Origin: Marinobacter sp. B9-2
Lineage (GTDB): Bacteria > Pseudomonadota > Gammaproteobacteria > Pseudomonadales > Oleiphilaceae
NCBI GenBank assembly: GCA_003030785.1
Contig: PYVH01000002.1
Location: forward strand, 1-64,000
Reading direction: 5' to 3'
Length of the DNA stretch: 64,000 nucleotides
Below are positions 34,058 through 43,226 of this stretch, piece after piece. Numbering within the stretch: the first letter of the stretch is position 1; every line of letters begins with the position of its first letter. The notes beneath the pieces are model-generated. The model ran no database searches and had not been told where the DNA came from. It saw nothing but the letters and a program-made list of their open reading frames with translations. The translations under genes and the position numbers were made by a program.

Positions 34058-35422
34058 TCTATGAAACTTCGCTTCCTTGGCGGCACAGGAACCGTTACCG
34101 GCTCGCGCTACCTGCTTTCGGACGACAAGCACCGGGTATTGGTGGATTGCGGCATGTACCAAGGCGTGAAAACACTGCGCAAGCGCAACTGGGCGAAGTT
34201 TCCGGTGGATCCGTCCACCATTGATGCTGTGGTGCTTACCCATGCCCACATTGATCATTCCGGTTACCTGCCTGCGCTGGTGAAGAACGGATTTAAAGGT
34301 AAGGTTTACTGCACCAAGGCCACCCATGAACTGTGCAAGGTTCTGCTGCCAGATGCAGGCTTCCTTCAAGAGGAAGATGCCAAATATGCCTTTCGCAAGA
34401 AGTTCTCCAAGCACGAGCACCCGGAACCCCTGTTTACCGAGAAAGACGCCTGGGAAGCACTCAAACATTTTGAATCCCTGCATTATCACGAGACATTCGA
34501 ACCGGTGAAAGGTTTCGAGGTCACATTTACCCCAGCCGGTCACATACTTGGCTCTTCGTGCGTGCACGTTCATCACAAAACTGCCGACCGAACGGTTGTG
34601 TTCAGTGGTGACGTTGGGCGGCAGAATGACATCATCATGCGCCCACCCGAGCCGCTTAAAAAAGCGGATGTATTGCTGTGTGAATCCACTTATGGCGATC
34701 GGGCCCATGGCGAATCGGATCCGGAAGCGGAACTAGCAGACATTATCACCAAAACGGCTGGCCGTGGCGGAATTGTACTAATACCCGCGTTTGCAGTTGG
34801 GCGGGCGCAGATGCTGCTCTACGTGATTCACAAGATTATGGGTGACGGGAAGATCCCCAAACTGCCGGTGTTTTTGAACAGCCCGATGGCGATCAAAGCC
34901 ACGGAAATATTCTGCAAGCACCATAAAGAACACAAACTCAGTGCGGCGCAGTGCGAGCTGATTGATGACAAAACCAATTTTGTTCGCAAGGTGGAGGAAT
35001 CCATTGAGCTGGATGCGGTTCGTTACCCCTGCGTGATTATTTCTGCCAGTGGCATGGCTAGTGGTGGGCGGGTGCTGCACCACTTGAAAACACTACTGCC
35101 CAATCCTCGGAACAGCGTGGTATTTGCCGGTTTCCAGGCTCCTGGAACTCGTGGGGATGCTCTGGTGAACGGCGCAGAATCGGTGAAGATTCATGGGGAG
35201 TACTGGCCGGTTAAGGCGGATATTCACAATCTGGATTCGCTCTCTGCGCATGGTGATTATAACGAGATTTTGGCTTGGCTGGAGCAGGGCTCGATTAAGC
35301 CGGAGAAGGTTTACGTCACTCACGGGGAGATGGTTGCGAGTGACGTTATGCGGAAGCGGATTCGGGAGAGGTTTGGTTGGGATGTTGAAGTGCCGGAGTT
35401 GTTTGAGGAGGTTGAGATCTGA
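34058..35422 (+). CDS. MBL-fold/beta-CASP RNA exonuclease-like protein
   Basis: Metallo-beta-lactamase/beta-CASP/RMMBL protein of 454 residues, of the bacterial group related to CPSF-type RNA nucleases. Motifs: LGGTGTVTGSRYLL at the N-terminus, LTHAHIDHSGYLPAL near residue 62, FSGDVGR, PAFAVGRAQMLLYVI, ISASGMASGGR, FAGFQAPGTRG and SLSAHGDYNEIL. I choose ATG 34058, with AAGGA eight bases upstream; an ATG 16 codons earlier adds residues foreign to the family. It diverges from cysQ and converges with a pilin gene only 7 nt from its stop. Substrate is unknown. Related to, but distinct from, the copy at 3052-4473. Confidence 0.9.
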   Translation, partial: SMKLRFLGGTGTVTGSRYLLSDDKHRVLVDCGMYQGVKTLRKRNWAKFPVDPSTIDAVVLTHAHIDHSGYLPALVKNGFKGKVYCTKATHELCKVLLPDAGFLQEEDAKYAFRKKFSKHEHPEPLFTEKDAWEALKHFESLHYHETFEPVKGFEVTFTPAGHILGSSCVHVHHKTADRTVVFSGDVGRQNDIIMRPPEPLKKADVLLCESTYGDRAHGESDPEAELADIITKTAGRGGIVLIPAFAVGRAQMLLYVIHKIMGDGKIPKLPVFLNSPMAIKATEIFCKHHKEHKLSAAQCELIDDKTNFVRKVEESIELDAVRYPCVIISASGMASGGRVLHHLKTLLPNPRNSVVFAGFQAPGTRGDALVNGAESVKIHGEYWPVKADIHNLDSLSAHGDYNEILAWLEQGSIKPEKVYVTHGEMVASDVMRKRIRERFGWDVEVPELFEEVEI

Positions 35423-35429
35423 ACCTCTT

Positions 35430-35873
35430 TTAAATGACTGAACAAGATCCAGGGCTAAACTCGTCTTTCCATCCTGATGCAGCCGATGGATCTATCACGC
35501 ATTGCCATGATCCTGAAGTATCACGCTCAAACCTAACCACAACACCTGCGAGATTTGGGTGAGCATTGCCGCCCATGGTCACCTGCAGGTGACCACTTCC
35601 GTCAGTGTTGACGACAGATATGCTAGTTAGACTATTGCCCGTTGTAAGACTGGATACGCTGTATCCAAGTTCCGAATTGGTAACGGCGCCAGAAGAAGAC
35701 AGCTGCGTTTCGTAGGCACTCTTGTAAGACGAGAGCTCACCAACCACACGATTTACCTGTGCTTTCATCACGTTGCCTTGATATAGCGGAATTGCGATGG
35801 CCGACAGAATTCCGATGATTGCCACGGTTATCATCAACTCAATTAAAGTGAATCCGGATTCATGCTTCTTCAT
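35430..35873 (-). CDS. Type IV pilin-like protein
   Basis: Type IVa pilin of 147 residues. The short leader KKHESG is cut before [25 protein letters not shown], the class III signal used by PilD, with Glu at position +5. Two cysteines near the end (WQCVIDPS... and PGSCSVI) can form the D-region disulfide. I choose ATG 35873, which gives the normal short leader; a frame running to 35948 adds 25 unlikely residues. It lies downstream of two oligosaccharyltransferase-like genes and differs from PilA at 39346. It may be a minor or alternative major pilin. Confidence 0.88.
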   Translation of the reverse strand: MKKHESGFTLIELMITVAIIGILSAIAIPLYQGNVMKAQVNRVVGELSSYKSAYETQLSSSGAVTNSELGYSVSSLTTGNSLTSISVVNTDGSGHLQVTMGGNAHPNLAGVVVRFERDTSGSWQCVIDPSAASGWKDEFSPGSCSVI

Positions 35874-35944
35874 GCAAGACCTATGCGAAATCTGACAGCT
35901 GGATACACGCTTACTAAAGCAAACAACAAGCCAAAAAGCAGGCT

Positions 35945-37441
35945 TCAACGCGTTCCAGGCATTTCAGTAGAATTGCGCGGAAAATAGCCGTGGAACCAGA
36001 ATCGTGGGAGGTGCCCCTTGAAAGCGTTCTCCTCGTAGAATTGCACATCTTCTCTCATGGCTTTGTGGTAATCCGATACATTGCCGAACCAATGGTATGC
36101 AATGACAACAAATCCAGCTAATAGCAACCCACCGGCAAGCGAGCGCTTACGGTTCGCATTATCCGCCGGGACAGCATCGTTTGGAGAGTTCAGCTGAATT
36201 TCACACCAGAAAAGCGTCAAAACGAGTAGGCCAACCAACATCGAAGCCGGTGCCATAAAAACAGCTGAAACCCCCGCATGAAATAAGGCAGCTGAAACCG
36301 AGGCCGTGATCGCCACAAGTCGGGATACCGAAACGCTGTCTTCGTTATTCAGTAGCTGCCGCCGCTTCACAAAAAATCGAACGGCAGCGAACGCCACCAA
36401 CACGAGAACCAAGGCGACTAGCAACCAGCCGTACTCGGCAGCCCACATCAAATACATATTATGTGGATGACCAAATTTTTTGGTGAGATCATACTGCGAT
36501 GTCAATATGTCGTGCGTGAGCCAGGACTGAGCCCCCATCCCCAGGGGGAAGTGCTGAAGGCTCATCGCCCAGGCCTCCAGTATCTGGGGGATTCTGTCTG
36601 AATTATCGGTTTTGAGACCACGTACTTGGGTTTCGCCAAACAATAGTTCTGGCACTGCAACTGAAAGCAAAACCCAAAGAATGACTCCTCCCGCAAAGCC
36701 CTTGATAATCTCCTTCGCCCATCCCAATGAGCTGCGGCCAAACAGCAACAACACAAGCCCAAGCCCTACGGCTATGCCAATGGTTGAGCCTCGCGCAGAC
36801 GAAAGAAAGATTACCCACCACCAAATTGCCATAGTCAGGAGAACCATCACTTTCCATAGAGCACTGGATTTGAATGGCCCAATCAAAAGTGCCAAGGGGA
36901 AAAGTGGCAGCATCCAGGTCGCAACATGGCTCCAGTAACGCATGCTGACGAAGCCCCAGGGTATAAAGGGCACAAGGTTTGTTTGCCTGTCAGAAATAGC
37001 GAATCCATAGACTGTCAAAGTCATCATAGCGTATAGGAAACAGGCTCCTAAACAGACTGTGAGAAAAATCGACCAAACCTGCTCGTGCTGGCTTGACTGT
37101 GATAAAACATGCCCCATCAAAACAAAGGAAGAGAAAAAGGCACCATACATGGCAGCCTCTGAAAAGCCGAACGCGCTGGTGTTCGAGGCCAAGGAATGAT
37201 AAAGCAGCACTACCCAGATCAATACGAGAAGCGATAGATCTGCCACGAGCCACTTTTTCGAGCGTAATCGTCCGATTGCCATCGACGCCAGAGGAACCGC
37301 TACCGCCGACGCCAATGTGAAAACTAGGAAAACCCTCTTGGCAGAGTAACCATCGATCGGCAAAGGAAGGAAATCAGAAAAAAGAACCAGAACAAAGGAC
37401 GTAACACACCCAAACGAGAAGGAGACGCTCAGAGCTTTCAC
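35945..37441 (-). CDS. O-antigen ligase/Wzy_C-type membrane protein
   Basis: Polytopic protein of 498 residues with about twelve membrane segments. The Wzy_C signature is seen around residues 300-345 (SLQHFPLGMGAQSWL... then KFGHPHNMYLMWAAEYGWLLVALVL), with the catalytic-type His of HNMYL. In this family enzymes transfer a lipid-linked glycan to lipid A core or to pilin. Location between two pilin genes favours a pilin glycosyltransferase (TfpO-like) role, but true O-antigen ligase remains possible because the locus needs one. The start is GTG 37441, four nt after the preceding stop region. Confidence 0.78.
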   Translation of the reverse strand: MKALSVSFSFGCVTSFVLVLFSDFLPLPIDGYSAKRVFLVFTLASAVAVPLASMAIGRLRSKKWLVADLSLLVLIWVVLLYHSLASNTSAFGFSEAAMYGAFFSSFVLMGHVLSQSSQHEQVWSIFLTVCLGACFLYAMMTLTVYGFAISDRQTNLVPFIPWGFVSMRYWSHVATWMLPLFPLALLIGPFKSSALWKVMVLLTMAIWWWVIFLSSARGSTIGIAVGLGLVLLLFGRSSLGWAKEIIKGFAGGVILWVLLSVAVPELLFGETQVRGLKTDNSDRIPQILEAWAMSLQHFPLGMGAQSWLTHDILTSQYDLTKKFGHPHNMYLMWAAEYGWLLVALVLVLVAFAAVRFFVKRRQLLNNEDSVSVSRLVAITASVSAALFHAGVSAVFMAPASMLVGLLVLTLFWCEIQLNSPNDAVPADNANRKRSLAGGLLLAGFVVIAYHWFGNVSDYHKAMREDVQFYEENAFKGHLPRFWFHGYFPRNSTEMPGTR

Positions 37442-37444
37442 GAA

Positions 37445-39262
37445 TCACATCCGGGATAAAGAGCGTTGGTTTCTTTCCTGTATCGAGGGAATTGTCTCTC
37501 CCCTTGGCGCCAAACCATCTTCTATACAACTTGCCAACCGAATCGTTTGTTGCGGACTCAACACGCCCGACCTGAGCGCATGCTCCAGCATGATCGGTGC
37601 AGACCTTGGGTACCGATACGCGGTTGACTCTGCCACTTTACAGGCCTGATTTACGTCACCTTTCAAAACTAGAACGGAAAACTCCCTTAGAAGCACAAGG
37701 TCTCTTGGTTGCCACCCTTTCATTCTTTGTGCCTCCCTGAGCTGCCAATCGAGGTTGATTTTCTCCGGCGCAAAATCACGATATTTCCTCAATATTGCGT
37801 AAGGCCCCATTAGGCTGTCATTGGCAAGTACTACAAGAGATTGGTATTCGTTTTCGCCACGATCGGGATTCACAGCAACTCTTATGATTTGCAAATACTG
37901 AGAACCTACATTTAGTAGAAGCATGACTGTCATCCCAATGATCAAAAAACCAACAGTGCGCTTAAAAATAAGTGAGTCAGATTTTACTGTTTTGACATCA
38001 AATAGATTAACGAGAATCAAGCACGAGATCGCTAAAAACCAAGAATACCACAGCGGATATTCCAAGTTGCTATGAACAAATAGTATGCCAAACACCGCAA
38101 CGGAAAAAAAAGATCTCGAGTCAAATGGCTTTTTCAAAACCTTACGAACAAGGAAATATAAAAAGGTTGCCAGAACGATTAAGCCAAAAGCACCAAACTC
38201 AACAAAAACCATAGTAAACAGGTTATGAGAATGCAACCAAGTTGAGGAAGCAAGATTCTCTGGAGGCAAAGACAATTCAGCATTAAATGAAAAGCTTGGA
38301 TAATTGCCGGGACCAAAACCCAGTATCCATTGTTTAAACGTTAGGTTTCCCAGAGCCTCGTTAAATTTGGCAATCTCAGAGAGCCTTGCAACATCTTGCG
38401 TTACAGCGCGATCGATTAACGCTACTGATATATTGTTTTCGATCACTCCATGGCTCACCAAGACGGATCGTAAACTGTCGTTAATTTGAGGCACAGCAAG
38501 GAAAAGAATAGCAATCATCAACAAGGACAGTAACAGAGCTTTTCTTGCATACTGCACATCTCCAACGCGGTACTTCGGGAGACTGCTAACGACAACGAGA
38601 CAAGCCAATCCAATAAAGATAAGCCAAGACATTCTTGATGCAGCGCAAATGATCACCCAGCCGAACACAGCAACACTTACAAAAAACCAGAATGACCATT
38701 TTCGCCCAGAGAGCGCAATGCTTGCTCCCACTATGCCCATCCATGCTGTGGTAGTGGTAAGATTTGGTTGGTTCCATATTCCGGAAAGCCTCGAGTCTGA
38801 AACCTCAACCCAAGGAATAATAAACGATAGAATCCCATAATATTTTAAAATACTAAGAGAACAATATAAGAATGAAAAAAACCAAAGTGAAGCTGCAAGA
38901 ATTTTATTAAAACGATCAGAATTGATGGCCTTAAGCTCGCTGACGCCAAGTATAAGGAAAATACAAAAGACAAAATATATAAGGTACCAGCGCCATGCCG
39001 CTTCTATTGCGTAATCATTGGCGATTACAGACATGGTTAAAGCAACGATAAGTGCAAGAAATAAATAGAGGGGCGGCGTGACGTAAATGGTGGCTTCTTG
39101 AGAAAAGCATGTCGCTGTGCCAAAGATTAGCCCGCAAAGGGCGAATACCAAACCCGTTGTTATCGCATCATTCAATGGCCAGATAGAGACCAGATTGGCC
39201 AAAGGCGATATTGCCAGAAACCCAACAAACACAATCAACAAATTGGAAGCAGACTTCGACAC
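37445..39262 (-). CDS. PglL-type O-oligosaccharyltransferase (Wzy_C family)
   Basis: Polytopic protein of 605 residues with a Wzy_C domain: GIWNQPNLTTTTAWMGIVG near residue 170, then LGFGPGNYPSFSF and STWLHSHNLFTMVFVEFGAFGLIVLA near 315-355. A soluble C-terminal extension of about 150 residues (from AVNPDRGENEYQSLV) is like the Wzy_C_2 region of PglL/PilO enzymes. These transfer undecaprenyl-linked glycans to pilin Ser/Thr in the periplasm. The GTG start at 39262 has GGGGG a few bases upstream. It is directly downstream of pilA, with a strong terminator between. Confidence 0.8.
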   Translation of the reverse strand: MSKSASNLLIVFVGFLAISPLANLVSIWPLNDAITTGLVFALCGLIFGTATCFSQEATIYVTPPLYLFLALIVALTMSVIANDYAIEAAWRWYLIYFVFCIFLILGVSELKAINSDRFNKILAASLWFFSFLYCSLSILKYYGILSFIIPWVEVSDSRLSGIWNQPNLTTTTAWMGIVGASIALSGRKWSFWFFVSVAVFGWVIICAASRMSWLIFIGLACLVVVSSLPKYRVGDVQYARKALLLSLLMIAILFLAVPQINDSLRSVLVSHGVIENNISVALIDRAVTQDVARLSEIAKFNEALGNLTFKQWILGFGPGNYPSFSFNAELSLPPENLASSTWLHSHNLFTMVFVEFGAFGLIVLATFLYFLVRKVLKKPFDSRSFFSVAVFGILFVHSNLEYPLWYSWFLAISCLILVNLFDVKTVKSDSLIFKRTVGFLIIGMTVMLLLNVGSQYLQIIRVAVNPDRGENEYQSLVVLANDSLMGPYAILRKYRDFAPEKINLDWQLREAQRMKGWQPRDLVLLREFSVLVLKGDVNQACKVAESTAYRYPRSAPIMLEHALRSGVLSPQQTIRLASCIEDGLAPRGETIPSIQERNQRSLSRM

Positions 39263-39292
39263 ATATCCCCCAAAAAAGCACCTACATGAAGC

Positions 39293-39315
39293 AAAAAGGG
39301 GAGCTTAAGCTCCCC
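39293..39315 (-). terminator. Terminator after pilA
   Basis: GGGGAGCTTAAGCTCCCC (39298-39315) is a perfect 18-bp palindrome followed on the minus strand by five T. It lies 31 nt past the pilA stop, so downstream glycosyltransferase genes would depend on readthrough or their own promoter. Confidence 0.85.
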
Positions 39316-39345
39316 CTCCGAATCACATCTAATATTTGTACAGTG

Positions 39346-39801
39346 TTAGGTATTGGTGCAACCAACAGGAATGAAGGAATCGTCCCAGCCGGCAGCAGAA
39401 GAGTCAACGACATTGCATGTCCACCCTCCGTCAGGTGTGCGAATCAATTCAATTACAGCATCAGTAATTGCAACGCTTGCATTTTCACCCAGCTCAGCCT
39501 CGATCACGAAGTTATCGCCGTCTGCCGAAACACCGGAATTGGCCTCAACAATAAGATTGGACGAGCTAAACCCAAGTGTATCTAGCGCGCCACTCAGGAC
39601 CTGACCGCGAAGCAACTGCTCTTCCGCAGAGGTCTTGAGTGCGGAGATCTCTCCATACACTCGATTCATTTGCGAACGTGCGACATAATCCTGGTACTGC
39701 GGAATAGCAATTGCAGCGAGGATACCGATGATCGCAACAACGATCATCAGTTCGATCAGGGTGAAACCTTTCTGAGCGTGATTGATTTGAATGTTCTTCA
39801 T
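39346..39801 (-). CDS. pilA: Major type IV pilin PilA
   Basis: Type IVa pilin of 151 residues. Leader [12 protein letters not shown] is cut before [32 protein letters not shown], a textbook N-terminus with Glu5. A C-terminal disulfide loop is bounded by the Cys in GWTCNVV and the Cys in IPVGCTNT. I choose ATG 39801, which gives a 12-residue leader; the longer frame is unlike pilins. A sigma-54 promoter stands about 85 nt upstream and a terminator follows. pilBCD diverge from the same intergenic region, and PilD should process it. The C-terminal Thr could be an attachment site for glycan, which is speculation. Confidence 0.93.
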   Translation of the reverse strand: MKNIQINHAQKGFTLIELMIVVAIIGILAAIAIPQYQDYVARSQMNRVYGEISALKTSAEEQLLRGQVLSGALDTLGFSSSNLIVEANSGVSADGDNFVIEAELGENASVAITDAVIELIRTPDGGWTCNVVDSSAAGWDDSFIPVGCTNT

Positions 39802-39896
39802 TATCGACCTCTGTGTTTGTCGTTGATCCACTTCATCTGGCCCGGGCCCGGTGGAGTCGTGCCCCGTGACCGGTGTTTTGAGCCTGCAACCTGCTA

Positions 39897-39912
39897 AGCA
39901 CTAGCCGTGCCA
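39897..39912 (-). promoter_or_regulatory. Sigma-54 promoter of pilA
   Basis: On the minus strand TGGCACG-GCTA-GTGCT matches the sigma-54 pattern TGGCACG-N4-TTGCW, with the GG and GC exactly ten bases apart. RNA would start near 39885, about 85 nt before the pilA ATG. Pseudomonas pilA is driven by sigma-54 with PilR. Confidence 0.8.
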
Positions 39913-40083
39913 GTTTTTTCATAGTGCCGACAAAACGAAAAATAACACTTTATAACCAGCTAGTTAAATATTCTGTCGGCAAAACAAAAGCTCTTCTCTA
40001 CTGAACGCCCTTATGTTGTTTGGCGTCAGTTGGTGACAAATTTTGTCAGTTGGAGCGTCCGGCAAGCGCAATGTTATGAAGAT

Positions 40084-40113
40084 GGGGTCAGAAGAAAGCC
40101 TTCTTCTGACCCC
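40084..40113. repeat. Hairpin with GGGGTCAG ends between pilA and pilB
   Basis: Perfect 13-bp arms (40084-40096 and 40101-40113) around AGCC. The arm begins GGGGTCAGAAG, a variant of the GGGGTCAGACCCC family seen at 4378 and 30135. The remaining pilA-pilB gap (39802-40226) holds the sigma-54 site and otherwise nothing I can name. Confidence 0.85.
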
Positions 40114-40226
40114 GGTAAGCGCCGCGGAATACGCACAATCCTTTCCAAACTGAGGCTGGCCATCTAAACTCTGGAATTGACAAAACACCGGTTTCAGCAA
40201 CTTAGACGGCGTTCTTTACTCATTTT

Positions 40227-41942
40227 ATGTCTACCAATAAGAGCAATATCACGCTTACAGGCCTCGCAAGGCGATTCGTGGATGACGGTCTGCTGGATGA
40301 GGCGACAGCAAAAGATGCCTTTATCCAGGCGTCGCAGAATCGGATCCCTCTGATCACCTACCTAACCCAGAACAACCTTGCAGATAGCTCCAAGCTTGCT
40401 TTTTCTGCGGCAATGGAATTCGGTGTTTCGGTTCTGGACCTTTCGGCCTTTATGCCGGAAATGATGCCGGAGAAGGTGGTTGACGAGAAACTGGTCCGCA
40501 AGCATAACGCCTTGCCTCTTTATAAAAGAGGAAACAGGCTTTTCATTGCTGTTTCCGACCCGACCAACATCCAGGCACTGGACGAGATCAAGTTCAATAC
40601 TGGCCTAAGTACCGATGCGATATTGGTGGACGATGCCAAACTTCGGGAAGCCATCGACAAGTATCTGGAATCCCAGGACACCACCATGGGTGACCTGGAT
40701 GACTCCGACCTTGAAGGAGTTGAAACTGAGGGCGGCGAGCAAGAGGACGATGGCGCGGTTGTCGCCAGTGAGGTCGACGACGCACCTATAGTCAAGTATG
40801 TAAATAAGATGTTGTTGGATGCGATTCGCGGCGGGGCCTCGGATATTCACTTCGAACCTTATGAAAAAGTCTATCGGGTAAGGTACCGCACAGACGGTAT
40901 CTTGAAAGAAGTCTCCCGCCCATCCATTAAGTTGGCTCCTAAGATCTCCGCACGTGTAAAAATCATGGCCCAGCTGGATATTTCCGAGAGGCGTGTGCCT
41001 CAGGATGGCCGGATCAAGATGAAGCTCTCAAAGACCAAGGCTATCGATTTCCGGGTGAACACTCTGCCGACTCTCTGGGGTGAGAAGATCGTTTTGCGGA
41101 TTCTTGATCCCAGCCAGGCGAAGCTGGGAATTGATGTTCTGGGCTATGAAGAAGATCAGAAAGAGATGTACTTGGAGGCCCTGAAACAGCCACAAGGAAT
41201 GATATTGGTAACTGGCCCAACCGGCTCGGGAAAGACAGTTTCCCTGTATACTGGGCTGAATATTCTGAACACCCCAGACATCAACATTTCCACTGCGGAA
41301 GACCCGGCAGAAATCAACCTTGAAGGTATTAACCAGGTTAACGTGAACAACAGAATAGGACTGGGCTTTGCAGAAGCCCTGCGGGCCTTCCTGCGTCAGG
41401 ATCCCGATGTAATCATGGTCGGTGAAATTCGGGATTTGGAAACAGCAAACATTGCTATTAAAGCGGCACAGACCGGGCACCTGGTTCTCTCCACGCTCCA
41501 TACAAACAGTGCCGCAGAAACTCTTACCCGTATGATGAATATGGGCGTGCCCGCTTTCAACATAGCTACCTCGGTGAGCTTGATTATTGCCCAGCGACTG
41601 GGTCGGCGACTTTGCAGTGCCTGCAAGCAGCCCTTCGAAGTACCGAAAGACGTGCTTATAGAGGAAGGGTTCACACAGGAACAAATTGATACAGGCTTCA
41701 CATTGTACCGCCCCAAGGGCTGTGATAAATGCAATGGAGGATACAAAGGCCGCGTCGGGATTTACGAGGTGGTCAAGATTACCGACGAGCTGGCGAACAT
41801 GATCATGGAAGAAGCCAGCTCCATCAAAATTGCAAAGCAGGCTCAGGCCGAGGGCTTCCGTAACTTGCGCCAATCGGCACTTATGAAAGTGATCGAGGGC
41901 GTAACAAGCCTTGAGGAAGCCAACCGCGTGACGAAGGATTAA
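40227..41942 (+). CDS. pilB: Type IV pilus extension ATPase PilB
   Basis: Hexameric cytoplasmic ATPase that powers pilus assembly. An N-terminal T2SSE_N region (residues 1-150) is followed by an acidic linker (MGDLDDSDLEGVETEGGEQEDDGA) and the ATPase core: Walker A TGPTGSGKTVSL near 330, Asp box AEDPAEINLEGINQ, Walker B PDVIMVGEIRD and the His box GHLVLSTLHTN. Two CxxC pairs (CSACKQPF and CDKCNGGYKGR) form the zinc site. Length 571 is normal. First gene of pilB-pilC-pilD-coaE, divergent from pilA. Confidence 0.97.
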   Translation: MSTNKSNITLTGLARRFVDDGLLDEATAKDAFIQASQNRIPLITYLTQNNLADSSKLAFSAAMEFGVSVLDLSAFMPEMMPEKVVDEKLVRKHNALPLYKRGNRLFIAVSDPTNIQALDEIKFNTGLSTDAILVDDAKLREAIDKYLESQDTTMGDLDDSDLEGVETEGGEQEDDGAVVASEVDDAPIVKYVNKMLLDAIRGGASDIHFEPYEKVYRVRYRTDGILKEVSRPSIKLAPKISARVKIMAQLDISERRVPQDGRIKMKLSKTKAIDFRVNTLPTLWGEKIVLRILDPSQAKLGIDVLGYEEDQKEMYLEALKQPQGMILVTGPTGSGKTVSLYTGLNILNTPDINISTAEDPAEINLEGINQVNVNNRIGLGFAEALRAFLRQDPDVIMVGEIRDLETANIAIKAAQTGHLVLSTLHTNSAAETLTRMMNMGVPAFNIATSVSLIIAQRLGRRLCSACKQPFEVPKDVLIEEGFTQEQIDTGFTLYRPKGCDKCNGGYKGRVGIYEVVKITDELANMIMEEASSIKIAKQAQAEGFRNLRQSALMKVIEGVTSLEEANRVTKD

Positions 41943-41944
41943 GC

Positions 41945-43165
41945 ATGGCAGAGAAAGCACAGAAGCTGGAATCGTACGTTTGGGAAGGGAAGGACCGAAA
42001 GGGTAACAAGTCCAAGGGCGAGCTGACCGGCTCCAACCTTGCACTGGTTAAGGCGCAACTTCGTAAGCAAGGCATTATTCCGGATAAGGTTAAGAAAAAG
42101 CCCAAACCGCTCTTTGGCGGTAGCAAAAAGATTACGCCGTTTGATATTGCCATGCTGACTCGTCAGCTTGCGACCATGATGAAGGCCGGCGTGCCTCTAG
42201 TGCAGAGCTTCGACATCGTTGCCGATGGCCTTGAGAACAAAGGGCTTCAGGAACTGGTGATGAGTATACGGAATGATATTTCGTCTGGAACCAGTTTTGC
42301 CGGAGCTCTGCGCAAACATCCGAAGCACTTTGACAACTTGTATTGCAATCTCGTGGATTCCGGCGAGAAGGCCGGTGCGCTTGAGGCGATGCTGGACCGA
42401 ATCGCCACTTACCTCGAGAAGACGGAGCTGCTAAAGAAGAAAGTTAAGAAGGCGATGACTTACCCAATTGCAGTTGTCGTTGTCGCGATTATTGTAACGG
42501 CCATTCTTCTTGTGAAAGTGGTACCTCAGTTTGAGAGCCTTTTCCAAGGCTTTGGAGCTGAGCTGCCGGTATTTACGCAAATGGTTGTTAGACTGTCCGA
42601 ATGGATGCAGAGCTGGTGGTTTGTTGTCTTGCTTGGAATCGTAGGTACCATCTTCCTCTTTAAAGAAGCTAAACGCCGCTCGCAGAAGTTCTCAGATATT
42701 GTCGACAAATACGTTCTAAAGCTTCCAGTTGTCGGCGAAATACTCGATAAATCGGCCGTTGCGAAATTCGGACGTGTTCTTTCGACTACTTTCGCTGCCG
42801 GTGTACCTCTTGTAGACGCGCTCGATTCTGTAGCCGGGGCCACCGGCAACGCGGTATATCGCGATGCAATCGACCGCATCAAGAACGATGTATCGAGCGG
42901 GACCCAGCTGCAGGCCTCCATGCGCCAGCAAGACGTATTCCCTGTCATGGCCGTTCAGCTAACAGCAATCGGCGAAGAGTCCGGTAACCTCGATGAGATG
43001 CTGGCCAAAGTGGCAGAGCACTACGAGGCAGTGGTTGACGATATGGTCGATAACCTGACCGCACTCATGGAACCAATGATCATGGCGGTTCTGGGTGTTC
43101 TGGTTGGTGGTTTGATCATCGCCATGTACCTGCCAATCTTCCAGATGGGTCAGGTTGTTGGTTAA
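41945..43165 (+). CDS. pilC: Type IV pilus platform protein PilC
   Basis: Inner-membrane platform protein of 406 residues with two T2SSF domains. Typical stretches: YVWEGKDRKGNKSKGEL at the start, PFDIAMLTRQLATMMKAGVPLVQSFDI near residue 66, the first membrane segment AVVVVAIIVTAILLVKVVPQF, and the repeat in the second domain ALDSVAGATGNAVYRDAI...MVDNLTALMEPMIMAVLGVLVGGLIIAMYLPIFQ. Start ATG is 2 nt after pilB stop. A short hairpin separates it from pilD. Confidence 0.97.
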   Translation: MAEKAQKLESYVWEGKDRKGNKSKGELTGSNLALVKAQLRKQGIIPDKVKKKPKPLFGGSKKITPFDIAMLTRQLATMMKAGVPLVQSFDIVADGLENKGLQELVMSIRNDISSGTSFAGALRKHPKHFDNLYCNLVDSGEKAGALEAMLDRIATYLEKTELLKKKVKKAMTYPIAVVVVAIIVTAILLVKVVPQFESLFQGFGAELPVFTQMVVRLSEWMQSWWFVVLLGIVGTIFLFKEAKRRSQKFSDIVDKYVLKLPVVGEILDKSAVAKFGRVLSTTFAAGVPLVDALDSVAGATGNAVYRDAIDRIKNDVSSGTQLQASMRQQDVFPVMAVQLTAIGEESGNLDEMLAKVAEHYEAVVDDMVDNLTALMEPMIMAVLGVLVGGLIIAMYLPIFQMGQVVG

Positions 43166-43187
43166 ACCTCTCCCCCTCTCCCCCAAC

Positions 43188-43210
43188 CCCTCTCCCGCTC
43201 GGGGAGAGGG
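43188..43210. repeat. CCCTCTCCC palindrome between pilC and pilD
   Basis: CCCTCTCCC (43188-43196) pairs with GGGAGAGGG (43202-43210) around GCTCG. The same motif recurs within coaE at 44450-44474, so this is a member of a dispersed repeat family rather than a terminator (no U-run; operon continues). Confidence 0.8.
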
Positions 43211-43226
43211 ACTTAACTGCCGATAG

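Noticed and set aside
37297-37310. Second ops-like sequence (minus strand GGCGGTAGCGGT)
   Set aside because: The last two bases are GT instead of TG, and it is not at an operon start that would need RfaH.
40800-41942. PilB as GspE or MshE
   Set aside because: The pilC-pilD-coaE neighbours and divergent pilA fit a type IV pilus ATPase better.
41028-42044. 338-codon minus-strand frame across pilB
   Set aside because: Antisense to unmistakable pilB ATPase motifs.
43188-43210. Terminator between pilC and pilD
   Set aside because: No U-run, and the same palindrome occurs inside coaE, so it is better read as a dispersed repeat.
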